This document shows, one piece after another, positions 17,096-26,195 of a stretch of 64,000 nucleotides of DNA. This DNA is from CAYPPG01 sp964412555 (lineage in GTDB: Bacteria > Hinthialibacterota > Hinthialibacteria > Hinthialibacterales > Hinthialibacteraceae). Under the pieces are notes generated by a model. That model saw only the letters and a program-made list of their open reading frames with translations, searched no databases and was not told the DNA's origin. Position numbers and translations under genes: made by a program. Where the stretch lies: the NCBI GenBank assembly GCA_964412555.1, contig CAYPPG010000034.1:17669-81668 (forward strand), given 5' to 3'. Position 1 is the stretch's first letter. Every line of letters starts with the position of its first letter.

Positions 17096-18304
17096 ATGAC
17101 ACCGCGAGAACGCGTTCTGAAAACCATTGAACACCAAGAACCGGATAAGGTGCCGATCGACTGCGGCGCCATGCGCTCCACCGGTATGACGGCTATTGCC
17201 TATGCGCGTCTGAAAGAGTATCTGGGAATCACATCCGGCACCATCCGCGTGTATGATTTCATGCAGCAACTGGCTGAGATCGAGCCGGAAATTCTCGATC
17301 TCTTCGAAGTGGATGTCGTGGATATCGTGAATACCTCACTCTATCCGGATGAGCGAAAATGGAAACCGTTTCTCTTACCCGATGGGACAAAAGCAGAAGT
17401 CTCGCCGGAAACATTCTTCGAGCAAGATGGCTCAGGCGGATACCTTGCCACGAATGAAAAAGGAAACGTGTGGGGACGCATGCCGAAAGGATGTCTCTAT
17501 TGCGAAATGATCGAGCCACCCTTCGGTGAGCCGCGTAAACCGGTGGAGCAATTCGAATTGCCTCGTTTCCCCGATGAACAGTTGGAATGGATGCGGGAAC
17601 GGGCGAAGTATTTATATGAACATACCAATTACGCCTTGCTGGGCGGTTTCGGCGGTAACATCATCGAACAGGGGCAGTGGCTGCGAGGGTGGGGGAATTT
17701 CATGATGGACATGGCCGAAGATCCTTCTTATGTCAAAGCGCTGATCAACCGGCTGGTTGAATGGCATCTCGAAAACCTGAAATTATACCTCAACGCGGTT
17801 GGAGATTATCTACACTTGATTCAAATGGGAGACGATCTCGGCACGCAGGCGGGTCCCCAATTGAGTTCGGAAATGTACCACTGCTTCATTAAACCGGCGC
17901 ATATACGGATTTATTCGTATGTGCAGGAATATTCTCCGCATGTAAAACTATTTTTGCACACTTGCGGCTCGGTCGAAGCATTTATGAACGATTTTGTGGA
18001 TGAAGGAGTGCAGGTGTTGAATCCTATACAAACGTCGGCGGCCAATATGGATCCGAAATATCTAAAAAGCACCTATGGAAAACGCCTTGCGTTTTGGGGG
18101 GGAGGATGCGATACACAGGAAGTGCTTCCGACGGCGAAACCGGAAGATATCCGAGAGCATGTAAAAGAACGGATGAGAATCTTTGCCCCGGGCGGCGGGT
18201 ATGTTTTCACGACGATCCACAACATTCAAGCCAATGTGCCGCCGGAAAACATTGTGGCGACATATGAAGCCGCCAAAGAATTTCGCACGTATCCGATGGC
18301 TTAA
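17096..18304 (+). CDS. Uroporphyrinogen decarboxylase-family protein (MtaA/corrinoid methyltransferase-like)
   Basis: A 402-residue TIM-barrel protein of the UroD superfamily. It starts TPRERVLKTIEHQEPDKVP, typical of the branch that does not make haem. His288 and Cys290 (FLHTCGS) with Cys338 (GGGCDT) match the HxC...C zinc site of MtaA/CmuA-type methyltransferases, which move methyl groups between corrinoid proteins and thiols. ATG at 17096 has AAGGAG at a normal distance; the in-frame start at 17069 is less likely. A corrinoid protein is encoded at 31726, so a methyl-transfer role is plausible. The methyl donor is unknown. Confidence 0.85.
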   Translation: MTPRERVLKTIEHQEPDKVPIDCGAMRSTGMTAIAYARLKEYLGITSGTIRVYDFMQQLAEIEPEILDLFEVDVVDIVNTSLYPDERKWKPFLLPDGTKAEVSPETFFEQDGSGGYLATNEKGNVWGRMPKGCLYCEMIEPPFGEPRKPVEQFELPRFPDEQLEWMRERAKYLYEHTNYALLGGFGGNIIEQGQWLRGWGNFMMDMAEDPSYVKALINRLVEWHLENLKLYLNAVGDYLHLIQMGDDLGTQAGPQLSSEMYHCFIKPAHIRIYSYVQEYSPHVKLFLHTCGSVEAFMNDFVDEGVQVLNPIQTSAANMDPKYLKSTYGKRLAFWGGGCDTQEVLPTAKPEDIREHVKERMRIFAPGGGYVFTTIHNIQANVPPENIVATYEAAKEFRTYPMA

Positions 18305-18362
18305 TTTTATAATCGTATTTTTTTATATCTAGCGGTTTTTTCTGAATGGAATGGAAAAAATG

Positions 18363-18566
18363 TTATTGAAGATGCCGGTCAAAGAATTTCTTGACCTGCT
18401 GCAACGCTTCCCGATTGGTTGGTTGAGTCTTTTCGTTCCAACCTCCGTGGCCGCCGGCGGAACTGCCCCACACGCCGATTTTACCGAAATGGATGTGATA
18501 TTTTTCCGCATGGGCGCGAAGAAAGCGGATTGCCGCCGTCCCGGCGGCACTATCAACTGCCGGCAA
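18363..18566 (-). pseudogene. Remnant of an alpha/beta hydrolase (esterase/lipase) gene
   Basis: The minus strand encodes a 67-residue fragment whose first half matches the nucleophile elbow region of carbohydrate-esterase/lipase proteins (AIRFLRAHAEKY, then IGVWGSSAGGH) and whose second half reads like the extreme C-terminus (EALQQVKKFFDRHL). The segment between the elbow and the C-terminal helix, normally over 100 residues, is missing; the join lies near 18447, where both ends would carry a GHGG-like sequence. The N-terminal half is absent too, replaced by a palindromic repeat at 18559-18581. It is almost certainly nonfunctional. The overlapping plus-strand ORF at 18351-18632 has no family features. 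Confidence 0.65.
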
Positions 18567-18581
18567 GATGCCGGCGCTACA
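18559..18581. repeat. GC-rich palindromic repeat
   Basis: GCCGGC, AAGAT, GCCGGC then GCTACA: a short perfect stem of the same style as the palindromes at 3661 and 61888. It sits at the broken 5' edge of the esterase remnant and may mark where the gene was interrupted. Confidence 0.5.
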
Positions 18582-18661
18582 TTTTCAAATTACCATTTTG
18601 CTGTATTATGGAATAGGGACCATTTCTTGTAAATGTTCTATAAACCAGATGAGTGAGTACC

Positions 18662-19099
18662 ATGATTTATTTGACAGATAGGGCAGCAGCGAAATTTCGC
18701 GAAATCCAAACACACCAACAACGCCCCACAGCGGTGATGCGGATTGTGGTTTTGGGCGGAGATTGTGCAGGACTGAAATATCACATCGGGCTGGATGAGT
18801 TCCAGGCGGCAGATGATTTTGTCATCCTCAATCAAGGTATCACGATTCATGTCGATGAAACCAGTTTGCAGTATTTATGGGGGTCTCACGTCGATTGGGT
18901 TGAAGTGGAAGGCGATGCCGGGTATGTGATATTCAATCCGAACAAAGGAAGAAGTAAGGGCGGCTGTGGTAAAGATGGAGAAGGATGTATGACCAAGGGA
19001 GACGGGAAGACCTGTTTGAAGAACTCCGGCGGATGCAGTGAGGGATGTGGTTCATCTTGCGGATCTCGAGTACAAGATACAGTGCAAATTTCTTTATGA
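18662..19099 (+). CDS. IscA/HesB-like protein with cysteine-rich tail
   Basis: A 145-residue protein with an A-type Fe-S carrier fold. LTDRAAAKFREI opens the domain, GGDCAGLKYHIGLDE places Cys35 as in IscA, and YVIFNPNKG precedes the C-terminal cysteines. In place of the canonical CGCG tail there is an extended region with Cys102, 109, 118, 125, 129 and 133 separated by Gly, Lys and Ser. This could bind an additional cluster or metal. ATG at 18662 is chosen over GTG at 18653. It does not lie in an isc/suf operon. Function as an Fe-S or metal carrier is inferred. Confidence 0.82.
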   Translation: MIYLTDRAAAKFREIQTHQQRPTAVMRIVVLGGDCAGLKYHIGLDEFQAADDFVILNQGITIHVDETSLQYLWGSHVDWVEVEGDAGYVIFNPNKGRSKGGCGKDGEGCMTKGDGKTCLKNSGGCSEGCGSSCGSRVQDTVQISL

Positions 19100-19115
19100 T
19101 CTGTTTTGCCTCATG

Positions 19116-19295
19116 TTAGCCCATCCAGAATCCTTTTCGATGAGTAACGCCTAACGTTTTCCGGCAATGGGGGCAGAAATAGATGAATCGTTTCCCTAAA
19201 AATGTCTGAATCGATCGCATCCAAATGGATCTGAGATCTTTTTCGCAATGAGAGCATTTCGGATCGATGTCTTCTCTTTGTTCAATGGTGAGCAT
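19116..19295 (-). CDS. 59-residue double-CxxC zinc-ribbon protein
   Basis: A short open frame with ATG at 19295 preceded by AAAGGA at about ten bases. The product has CSHC near residue 14 and CPHC near residue 43, a classic zinc ribbon with a basic stretch between (RSIQTFLGKRFIYF) and the C-terminal GVTHRKGFWMG. It starts 91 bp beyond the cutC stop on the same strand, so it may be transcribed with that gene. A structural or nucleic-acid-binding role is possible; nothing more specific can be said. Confidence 0.7.
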   Translation of the reverse strand: MLTIEQREDIDPKCSHCEKDLRSIWMRSIQTFLGKRFIYFCPHCRKTLGVTHRKGFWMG

Positions 19296-19386
19296 AGTTT
19301 TTCATCCTTTTTTTACCTTATCAATACGATGGGAGAGGATCATGTATTTCAAAAAAAGTCAATCATAAGGGATTATGCGTATGTTT

Positions 19387-20151
19387 TCATAGGGAAGAAC
19401 AATGTTTTTCAACGGTTTGGAGTAAGGATTTTATGCACTCCGAATCGGTTTCAAATTTTTCATATTCGGAGACAGTCGGATTCCCGCCCATCAGAATTTT
19501 GGGATTTTGATAAATCATGACACTTTCAATCAATTTCCGTCCGGAAACATGGAATTCACGGGCATGGGTATAAGTCATTATTTTTAGGATGTTGTTTGTA
19601 TTTACTCCACTACCGGCCATAATGTTGATGCGGTTCCCCGCTCTTCGAACGATACTGGCGAGTACCTCCATGCCATCGATGGCTTTGTTTGCCTGTCCGG
19701 AAGTCAGAATCCTGTCCGCTCCCACGTCAATGATATCCTCCAATGCGCGATTGGGATCGGGAGTCATATCGAAGGCGCGGTGAAAGGTGACACTCAGCGG
19801 CCGTGCCAAATCGATCAATTCTTTCGATCGTTCTTTATCGATATTGCCGTCATGTTTCAATATCCCCAAGACAATCCCGTCTGTTCCCAATTCTTTTGAG
19901 ATTCGGATGTCTCGTTTCATGACTTCGAATTCATTCTCGGAATAAAGAAAATCACCGCCGCGCGGACGAATCAGGACATACAAGTCAATCGTCAATCGTT
20001 CCCGTGCCAGTTCAATATTTCCATAGCTGGGAGTCGTTCCACCCTCATGCAAATTATCACAGAGTTCAATACGAGCGGCGCCGCCCTCTTGCGCGGCAAC
20101 GGCGGAATCGACAGAATTGGCGCACACTTCAAGAGTGATCTGAGTTTTCAT
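19387..20151 (-). CDS. cutC: CutC-family copper homeostasis protein
   Basis: A 254-residue TIM-barrel protein close to the family length of about 248. It starts ITLEVCANSVDSAVAAQEGG and continues RIELCDNLHEGGTTPSYG, the CutC signature. Further family segments are LIRPRGGDFLYS, VTFHRAFDM, ILTSGQANKAIDG and IMAGSGVN. CutC was named from copper sensitivity, although a direct copper role has been questioned; the fold suggests an enzyme. It is followed downstream by the zinc-ribbon gene and lies 86 bp after the phosphotriesterase-like gene. Confidence 0.93.
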   Translation of the reverse strand: MKTQITLEVCANSVDSAVAAQEGGAARIELCDNLHEGGTTPSYGNIELARERLTIDLYVLIRPRGGDFLYSENEFEVMKRDIRISKELGTDGIVLGILKHDGNIDKERSKELIDLARPLSVTFHRAFDMTPDPNRALEDIIDVGADRILTSGQANKAIDGMEVLASIVRRAGNRINIMAGSGVNTNNILKIMTYTHAREFHVSGRKLIESVMIYQNPKILMGGNPTVSEYEKFETDSECIKSLLQTVEKHCSSL

Positions 20152-20237
20152 CGTGTCTAATCAGTAGGGATCATCCTTATCTAAGAGTCCATTGTCAAAA
20201 AATATCATGGCATCTTTTTGAAAATTCGGAAGGCGCT

Positions 20238-21275
20238 TTATCGAGCGTTTGCGCTGGATACGATTCGTTTCTGTATGGTAAATGCTTGTTGAGGATTCTT
20301 GACTGTCATTTGCTGTATTTCAGAATCTGAAAATCCAGTTCTTTTCAATGTAGGAATGAATTGATCGAATAACGTTGTGTAAGGGCGAAAATTTCCCCCC
20401 TTGGGTTCACCGACGTGATACCATCCGGCGTCGTGGGATAAGAGAAGGCGGGAGAGATAACCACGCTTTTTCATTTCCGTTACGGCCTGCAGGTGGCGGT
20501 CAATCGAGTTGGGAGAGATACCGTCGAATTCAAGCCACGCACCGTATTCCGCCAATTCAGCATGAATGTCGGGATTGTGTTCGTTCTGGGCGTGAACCCA
20601 AATGAAGGCGCTGCCATCCAGCTTTGCTTTCTTTAACACTTCCAGTTGATCGAGAGCGGCAATACCATTGCCGGTGTGGGAGGCGATTGTCAAACCGGTT
20701 TCTTTGTGGGTAATGGCTGCCGCTTCGACAAGTTTGCGGTCAATATCAGACAGCGGTCCCGAATCGACACCGACTTTGATGAAGCCGGGTTTGATGCCCG
20801 TTTCTTCGATGCCGTTCTTCCATTCTTCGATCCAACGCACGGCGAGTTGTTCGGCCGAGTCGGAGTAGGCGTGAGCGGGCACGAATTTGTCGTTTGCTGC
20901 GCCGTAATAGCCGGTGTTGGTGAGAAGATTCATTCCTGTTGCTTGTGCCAGCCGTTGCAACAGAATTGCATCACGGCCGATGAAGGCAGGTGTGCACTCG
21001 ACTAGCGTTTTCAAGCCGAGTTCTTTAACCTGATTTAAATAAGGAAGAGCGACTTGGAACACTGCATCGACATCATATCGATCTTTGCTGACTTTCTCTG
21101 CGCCGATGAAATCGACGAGAACATGTTCATGAGGTAAAGTGAGACCGAGATCACTTGGATCAATCGGGCCGGTTACTGTCATGATTTGGTTTTGTGTATT
21201 TTGTGCAAAGGATGGAAGCAGCATATTGGAAATACCGGCAATGATAGACGTTTGTAAAAAAGTGCGGCGTTTCAT
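20238..21275 (-). CDS. Exported phosphotriesterase-family amidohydrolase
   Basis: A 345-residue binuclear metal hydrolase. An N-terminal KRRTFLQTSII signal looks Tat-like. The metal-site residues of the phosphotriesterase family are all present: His49 and His51 (LPHEHV), carboxylated Lys167 (FIKVGVD), His200 (ASHTG), His228 (WVHAQN) and Asp282 (SHDAG). The family contains lactonases, sugar-lactone hydrolases and true organophosphate hydrolases, and the substrate cannot be read here. ATG at 21275 has AAGGATAACG before it; the longer frame to 21308 lacks a ribosome site and would bury the signal. Confidence 0.9.
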   Translation of the reverse strand: MKRRTFLQTSIIAGISNMLLPSFAQNTQNQIMTVTGPIDPSDLGLTLPHEHVLVDFIGAEKVSKDRYDVDAVFQVALPYLNQVKELGLKTLVECTPAFIGRDAILLQRLAQATGMNLLTNTGYYGAANDKFVPAHAYSDSAEQLAVRWIEEWKNGIEETGIKPGFIKVGVDSGPLSDIDRKLVEAAAITHKETGLTIASHTGNGIAALDQLEVLKKAKLDGSAFIWVHAQNEHNPDIHAELAEYGAWLEFDGISPNSIDRHLQAVTEMKKRGYLSRLLLSHDAGWYHVGEPKGGNFRPYTTLFDQFIPTLKRTGFSDSEIQQMTVKNPQQAFTIQKRIVSSANAR

Positions 21276-21362
21276 CGTTATCCTTTTTCGTTTCTTTATT
21301 GAGATCAATTTTCAACAATAATTTTGATGTGTTTTGGGAGAAATGCAAGGAAAGAGTGAAAA

Positions 21363-24300
21363 TCAATTGCCGTTATCCAGCATTTCTCTAATTTTTCGCA
21401 AAAGTGCATCGGGAGAGACCGGTTTTTGCAGGAAATGGATGCCCTCGTCCAATACGCCATGATGTGCGATTGTATTTTCCGTATAGCCAGAGATATAGAG
21501 CACCTCGATATCCGGTTGAATGGATTGTAATTGAGAAGCTAATTCGGCGCCGTTCATCTGCGGCATGATGACATCTGTGATCAGTAAATGAATAGGTTGT
21601 TCATATTCTTGACAAATTTGCAATGCGCGAGGTCCATTTTCCGAGACCAGCACTGTATATCCTTTTTCTTCCAAAGTGCGCAACAGAAGAGTTCGTAAAA
21701 GCCGTTCATCCTCGACCACAAGGATGGTTTCCTTGCCCTCAAGGGAGCCGGATCTTTGAGAAAACCGGGATGGATCTTGTTCTACTTCCGCGACTTGTGG
21801 GAAATAGATTTTGAAGGTGGTGCCTTTGTCGATTTCGCTATAAATCCATATATTACCTCCGCTTTGTTTCACGATCCCGTAAACCGTGGAAAGTCCCAAT
21901 CCGGTTCCTTTCCCAAGTTCTTTGGTCGTAAAGAAAGGCTCAAAGATTTTCTCCTGAACTTCCTTGCTCATCCCGCAGCCGGTATCACTGATCGCCAGCA
22001 AGACATGGGGACCGGCTTGGGCATCGATGTGTGATTGAGCATATTCTTTGTCAAGAATCACATTCCTCGTTTCTATAGTCAGAATTCCACCGGCCGGCAT
22101 CGCGTCCCGGGCATTGAGAGAAAGATTCAAGATGATTTGTTCAATTTGTCCCGGATCTGCTTGGATGATTTGTAGATCTTCGTCTAAATGTATATTGAGT
22201 TGGATGTCTTCGCCGATCAATCGGCGGAGCATTTTATCCATGTCGGAAATCAATTGGTTTAAATTAAGTAATTTAGGATCGAGAATCTGTTTCCGGCTGA
22301 AGGCCAACAACTGCCTTGTCAACGAAGCCGCTCTTTCCCCCGCTTTTTGGATTTCTGACACTTCCAAAAATCTTGGATCGTTCGGATCGATGGAATTCAG
22401 TAGCAATTCGCTGTATCCGTTGATTGCCATTAAGAGATTATTAAAATCATGAGCGATCCCTCCGGCTAATTGGCCGATGGCTTCCATTTTTTGCGATTGA
22501 CGGAGTTGTTCTTCAAGATTCTTCCGTTCTGTGATATCCCAAAAGATACCGAGAATTCCGGTGATTTGATTTTCCTGATCCTTCACAGGGGTTTTAACCA
22601 CCTCCACCCACCGTTTTCCCGCTCCCGATTCATGCTCTTCCACAAGTTGAAGAGTTGTGCCGGTTTCCAGGACTCTGAGATCATCGGCACGATATTTTCG
22701 AGCGAGTTCTTCCGGGAAAAAATCAAAATCGTTTTTCCCTTGGATCTCTGCTGGGGATTTTCCCAACATTTCGCAAAATGTTGAATTCACAGAAACGAAT
22801 TTCAGTTCATTGTCTTTTAAAAAGATAGATTGCTTCAGATTTTCAACAAGCGTTCGATAGAGCGATTCACGTTTCGCGATTTCGTCTGTGCGGCTGGCAA
22901 CAAGTTTCTCCAGCCAAAGATAGCGGGAGAGAGCATACCCCAACGAAACGAGAATGCTGAGAAAAGCCAGAATAATAATGCCAATAAAGGATGGTTGCTG
23001 GTACCAAGGGAGAAGAACCTCGAAGTCGAAAGATGCCGGTGAGGGATCGATATTCCAATTGCGATCCATCGCCTTGACTTCAAAACTATGCTGACCGGCA
23101 GTGAATCCAGTGGCAGAAACAACCGTTTGCGGAGAAAAAGACGACCATTCCCCCTCATCGAATCGGTAGGAATATAATAGACGCTCCGAGTGCACCTGTT
23201 TCCATTTGTCAGCTCCATCCAAGATGAAACGGACTTCACCATCCGGAGGAGTTTCTTTTAAATTCTTATCTGTCGAAATAAACGTATCGGGTGGTTCTCG
23301 ATCGGCTTCCGGATAATAGCGGCTGATTCCTAACGTTGTGCCGGCCCATATCCGTCCCTGGCTGTCCTGAAAAATCGTTTGGGGCACCCCATCTGGGAGT
23401 CCGTCTTCATAGGTATTCGTAATCCACGATCCGTTTTTGAAGCAGTGAATACCGGTTCCTGATGCAACCCAAATACTTTCGTCTTTTGATTGAATCATAT
23501 CTCGCACTGTTTCGAGACCGGTGGTTCGAATTTCCTTCCAAGTCGATCCATCAAAAGCGATGATTTTATCACGGCATCCTATCCAAATGACTCCCCCGCC
23601 CACTTCAAGAATGCAAAAAACTCCATTTCCCGTATATCCGTCCAATTGACTGAGATAGTGGAGTTTGTTATGCCGAAAGACAGCGAGACCTTTGAGGCCG
23701 CCAATCCAAATCACGCCGTTTTGATCTTCATAAATGGCGCGAATGTTACCAATAATTCCGGAATCGATTTCCGGGATCACGATTTCATTTTGTCTCCCGT
23801 CAAAAATATCGAGACGGTGTGTTCGTTTCTTTTCATCAAAAACCAAAGTCCAGGTTTTACCGTCTCGGCGTTTGACCGAAGTCATGAAATAATCGTTATT
23901 TGGATACTCAATGGTTCGAAACTGTGCAGTGGACGGTTGAAAAACAAGGAGGTTTCCACCCGTGCTTTTTAGAATGACTTCATCGTCAGAGAAAGGATAG
24001 AGGTTTCCTAATATATAGTTTGAAATGTATTGTTCCGGTATCGAATATTGTTTCCAGTTTTTTTCATCCAGCACAAAAAGATGTGTGCGGGATAAAAAAT
24101 AAATGCGCCCACTCTCATCTTCGGTAATAGAAAAAAAGGGGAATGGAAATTCGCTCATAGAAAGCGGCGTTCTCCATATTGTCGGAGCGTGGAATGCCAA
24201 GCCATGAGACGTTGCCAGAAAAAAAGTTCCGTTCGATTGAGGGAGAATATCATGAAATGCGCCCGATAGAACTCTATTATTGGGGATAGGAATAACAGCC

Positions 24301-25214
24301 GATTGCGAAACTTGATAGAGTGGGACTTGAGAAAATCGAACCGTTTGTACCCATACATCATCATTTCCTGGCCAAATGGCAGTGAAATTCGCTGGAATTG
24401 GGACATCAAGAGGAATCCAATTTGTCCCGTCGAATTGCAGAGCGACAGATTGATCTCGATTGTCCATCATGCCGGCTATATAGCAATTGCCGGAGGAATC
24501 TTCGAATAAAGTTGATCTTGGTGTGAATTGATAATTCTGTGGCAGTAAATATTCCTGCCAGTTGGAATTGGAATCACGCTCTGGGAAAAAAAGGGCGAGA
24601 CCTTTTTCCCCGGTAATCCAGCACCCCTCGCTTTTTGCCGGTTTCAGATCATAAAAATGTTCTAACTCCGTTTCGCTGCTATTTTTGAGAGCTTGTAGAT
24701 TTTGATTTCGTGGACTATATGCGAAGAGGGCTTCGGGAGTTACAAACAGGATAGTCTTTTGAGAATGAGGATAAAAGGGAGTATTCGGCGTGATGGAAAT
24801 GGAGTGTTGATCGGATGGCAGAGGGAATAATATCCATTTCCCTTTTTCGAATTTTAAAAATCCCCCACCAGAAAATGGCTTAACAGACCATAATTGACCG
24901 GCCGGATCTTCCTGAATTTCAACCCCTGGTCCCGGACTGGGAAGTCTTGAAATGAGATAACCATCATAAATACTCATTTCACTCACGTCTCCATGGTTGA
25001 TTAAAAGTCGGCCGTCTGAATCAAATGTGATTGAACTGATCCAGGATTCCCGCAAACCGTCTAGTGAGGTGATAAATCGCCATTCCGGAAATCGCTGTGC
25101 ATAAACGGTTTCGCTGAAATACAATAAAAAGATCAGAATGGTTGGAAACAGTCTTATTATTGTACGACTAGACAGTGCCAACCATTGTTTTTTATTCGAA
25201 AGAGTTTGAACCAT
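21363..25214 (-). CDS. Hybrid two-component sensor kinase with periplasmic propellers
   Basis: A 1283-residue membrane kinase. A signal or anchor segment (about residues 20-40) precedes a 640-residue periplasmic region of two-component-regulator propeller repeats (for example GLAVFRHNKLHYL, IWVASGTGIHCF). A Y_Y_Y domain (about 690-755), a membrane segment (about 758-785) and a PAS domain (about 800-905) follow. The DHp domain carries His922 in GGIAHDFNNLL, then come an ATPase domain (SDTGCGM, GKGTGLGL) and a receiver domain with Asp1214 (ITDVIMPQMNG). This architecture resembles hybrid systems that sense polysaccharide breakdown products. No DNA-binding domain is fused, so a separate regulator or phosphorelay is needed; none is adjacent. 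Confidence 0.95.
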   Translation of the reverse strand: MVQTLSNKKQWLALSSRTIIRLFPTILIFLLYFSETVYAQRFPEWRFITSLDGLRESWISSITFDSDGRLLINHGDVSEMSIYDGYLISRLPSPGPGVEIQEDPAGQLWSVKPFSGGGFLKFEKGKWILFPLPSDQHSISITPNTPFYPHSQKTILFVTPEALFAYSPRNQNLQALKNSSETELEHFYDLKPAKSEGCWITGEKGLALFFPERDSNSNWQEYLLPQNYQFTPRSTLFEDSSGNCYIAGMMDNRDQSVALQFDGTNWIPLDVPIPANFTAIWPGNDDVWVQTVRFSQVPLYQVSQSAVIPIPNNRVLSGAFHDILPQSNGTFFLATSHGLAFHAPTIWRTPLSMSEFPFPFFSITEDESGRIYFLSRTHLFVLDEKNWKQYSIPEQYISNYILGNLYPFSDDEVILKSTGGNLLVFQPSTAQFRTIEYPNNDYFMTSVKRRDGKTWTLVFDEKKRTHRLDIFDGRQNEIVIPEIDSGIIGNIRAIYEDQNGVIWIGGLKGLAVFRHNKLHYLSQLDGYTGNGVFCILEVGGGVIWIGCRDKIIAFDGSTWKEIRTTGLETVRDMIQSKDESIWVASGTGIHCFKNGSWITNTYEDGLPDGVPQTIFQDSQGRIWAGTTLGISRYYPEADREPPDTFISTDKNLKETPPDGEVRFILDGADKWKQVHSERLLYSYRFDEGEWSSFSPQTVVSATGFTAGQHSFEVKAMDRNWNIDPSPASFDFEVLLPWYQQPSFIGIIILAFLSILVSLGYALSRYLWLEKLVASRTDEIAKRESLYRTLVENLKQSIFLKDNELKFVSVNSTFCEMLGKSPAEIQGKNDFDFFPEELARKYRADDLRVLETGTTLQLVEEHESGAGKRWVEVVKTPVKDQENQITGILGIFWDITERKNLEEQLRQSQKMEAIGQLAGGIAHDFNNLLMAINGYSELLLNSIDPNDPRFLEVSEIQKAGERAASLTRQLLAFSRKQILDPKLLNLNQLISDMDKMLRRLIGEDIQLNIHLDEDLQIIQADPGQIEQIILNLSLNARDAMPAGGILTIETRNVILDKEYAQSHIDAQAGPHVLLAISDTGCGMSKEVQEKIFEPFFTTKELGKGTGLGLSTVYGIVKQSGGNIWIYSEIDKGTTFKIYFPQVAEVEQDPSRFSQRSGSLEGKETILVVEDERLLRTLLLRTLEEKGYTVLVSENGPRALQICQEYEQPIHLLITDVIMPQMNGAELASQLQSIQPDIEVLYISGYTENTIAHHGVLDEGIHFLQKPVSPDALLRKIREMLDNGN

Positions 25215-25618
25215 TTTTGTATGCTTTTATACCGAGCATCGATCTCTATATCGCGCTAATTTCATCTCAAAACCATTCTATTTCCGCTCCTGATTCGTTG
25301 TCGAACATAATTCTGCTCATTTGAACGGACATAAGCATTGTATACTATATTAGGATAATATTAATGGAAAAATGATCGTTTTCTGCAAGGCTTATAGCAG
25401 AAAATAGGCTGAAATTATAAGAATGTAAAGAAATGTGACAATCTTTTTGTGTTATCCTCTCATGGGATTTGTTTTTCTCAATGTAGTGCAGAGAGGGTGT
25501 CTGCACTACAGAATCGCGCAGACAGGATGTCCGCACCACAGAATTGTGCAGACAGGATGTCCGCACCACAATATTTGACCGAGATAGGAAAAAGTATCGA
25601 CAATACTGGACAAAAAAT
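25215..25618. other. Intergenic region with a tandem 30-bp repeat
   Basis: No supported gene. The minus-strand ORF across 25345-25632 is an artefact of translating the repeat. The left part is AT-rich and contains likely promoter sequence for the kinase gene, but no clear -35/-10 pair. The right part holds the three-copy repeat listed separately. Confidence 0.6.
25481..25570. repeat. Three tandem 30-bp units, GACAGGATGTC type
   Basis: Three consecutive 30-bp units at 25481-25510, 25511-25540 and 25541-25570. Units 2 and 3 share GCAGACAGGATGTCCGCACC followed by ACA; unit 1 is diverged (GAGAGGGTGTCTGCACTACA). Each contains a short hairpin (GACA/TGTC). Two further copies lie at 51548-51612. The linking bases are only four long, so this is not a CRISPR array. 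Confidence 0.85.
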
Positions 25619-26182
25619 TTAATTATTTTCATGTTTTTCTAAAGTATCTTTGGTTTCTTGAAGAGCCGGGACGGCTTTCTGAACAAATGTCGCCGATTCA
25701 TCCATATATCCGTCCGCTGAAGCCGACCAGGCGCGGTTGAGATATCGTTCAGCCTGCGCAAAGGATGTCATGATATGGGCATAACCTGAAATGCCAAACG
25801 AGTCGATGAGATATTGCCGATTTTCGATAAAATCGGTAATCGGTCCGGAAATGGCTTGTTCCAATGCTTCATGAAGAGAATCGAGGGTTGATTTTGGCAG
25901 ATTTTGCTCGATTTCACGTACTTGTTGGATCGAATCTGATAAAGCGGTATCGATCAATTGGCGATTTCCTTTATGCTCTTCCATGACTTCGAGGCGGCTA
26001 CGAGCTGTGGTTCGTTTGAGAACAATTCCGGCGATCATGACTACCAAAAACGAGAGTGTAATAGAAAGATTGACTTGAAAGGTGTGCTCCCAGCCTTCGA
26101 CTTGCGGATTGGTTTGCGCAACACCGATCGTAGCGCCGACAGTTCCGATTGTTATGAGCAAAAATGCGATTATGTTTTTCAT
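25619..26182 (-). CDS. Small membrane protein of unknown function downstream of the OPT transporter
   Basis: A 187-residue protein with an N-terminal hydrophobic segment (residues about 4-22), a second membrane segment (ITLSFLVVMIAGIVL, about 41-56) and a helical soluble domain to the C-terminus. The ATG at 26182 has AAAAGGAACG upstream, and a longer frame from 26212 would overlap the transporter. It begins 13 bp after the OPT transporter stop, so it is almost certainly cotranscribed and may act with it. No family recognised. Confidence 0.7.
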   Translation of the reverse strand: MKNIIAFLLITIGTVGATIGVAQTNPQVEGWEHTFQVNLSITLSFLVVMIAGIVLKRTTARSRLEVMEEHKGNRQLIDTALSDSIQQVREIEQNLPKSTLDSLHEALEQAISGPITDFIENRQYLIDSFGISGYAHIMTSFAQAERYLNRAWSASADGYMDESATFVQKAVPALQETKDTLEKHENN

Positions 26183-26195
26183 GGATTCGTTCCTT

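Noticed and set aside
18351..18632. 93-residue plus-strand ORF
   Set aside because: The opposite strand carries recognisable esterase segments, so this frame is a shadow of a pseudogene.
25481..25570. Possible CRISPR array
   Set aside because: Only three units with four-base linkers, no unique spacers and no cas genes nearby.
25345..25632. 95-residue minus-strand ORF with repeated VVRTSCL peptides
   Set aside because: The repeated peptide is the translation of the 30-bp palindromic repeat; there is no ribosome site or conserved fold.
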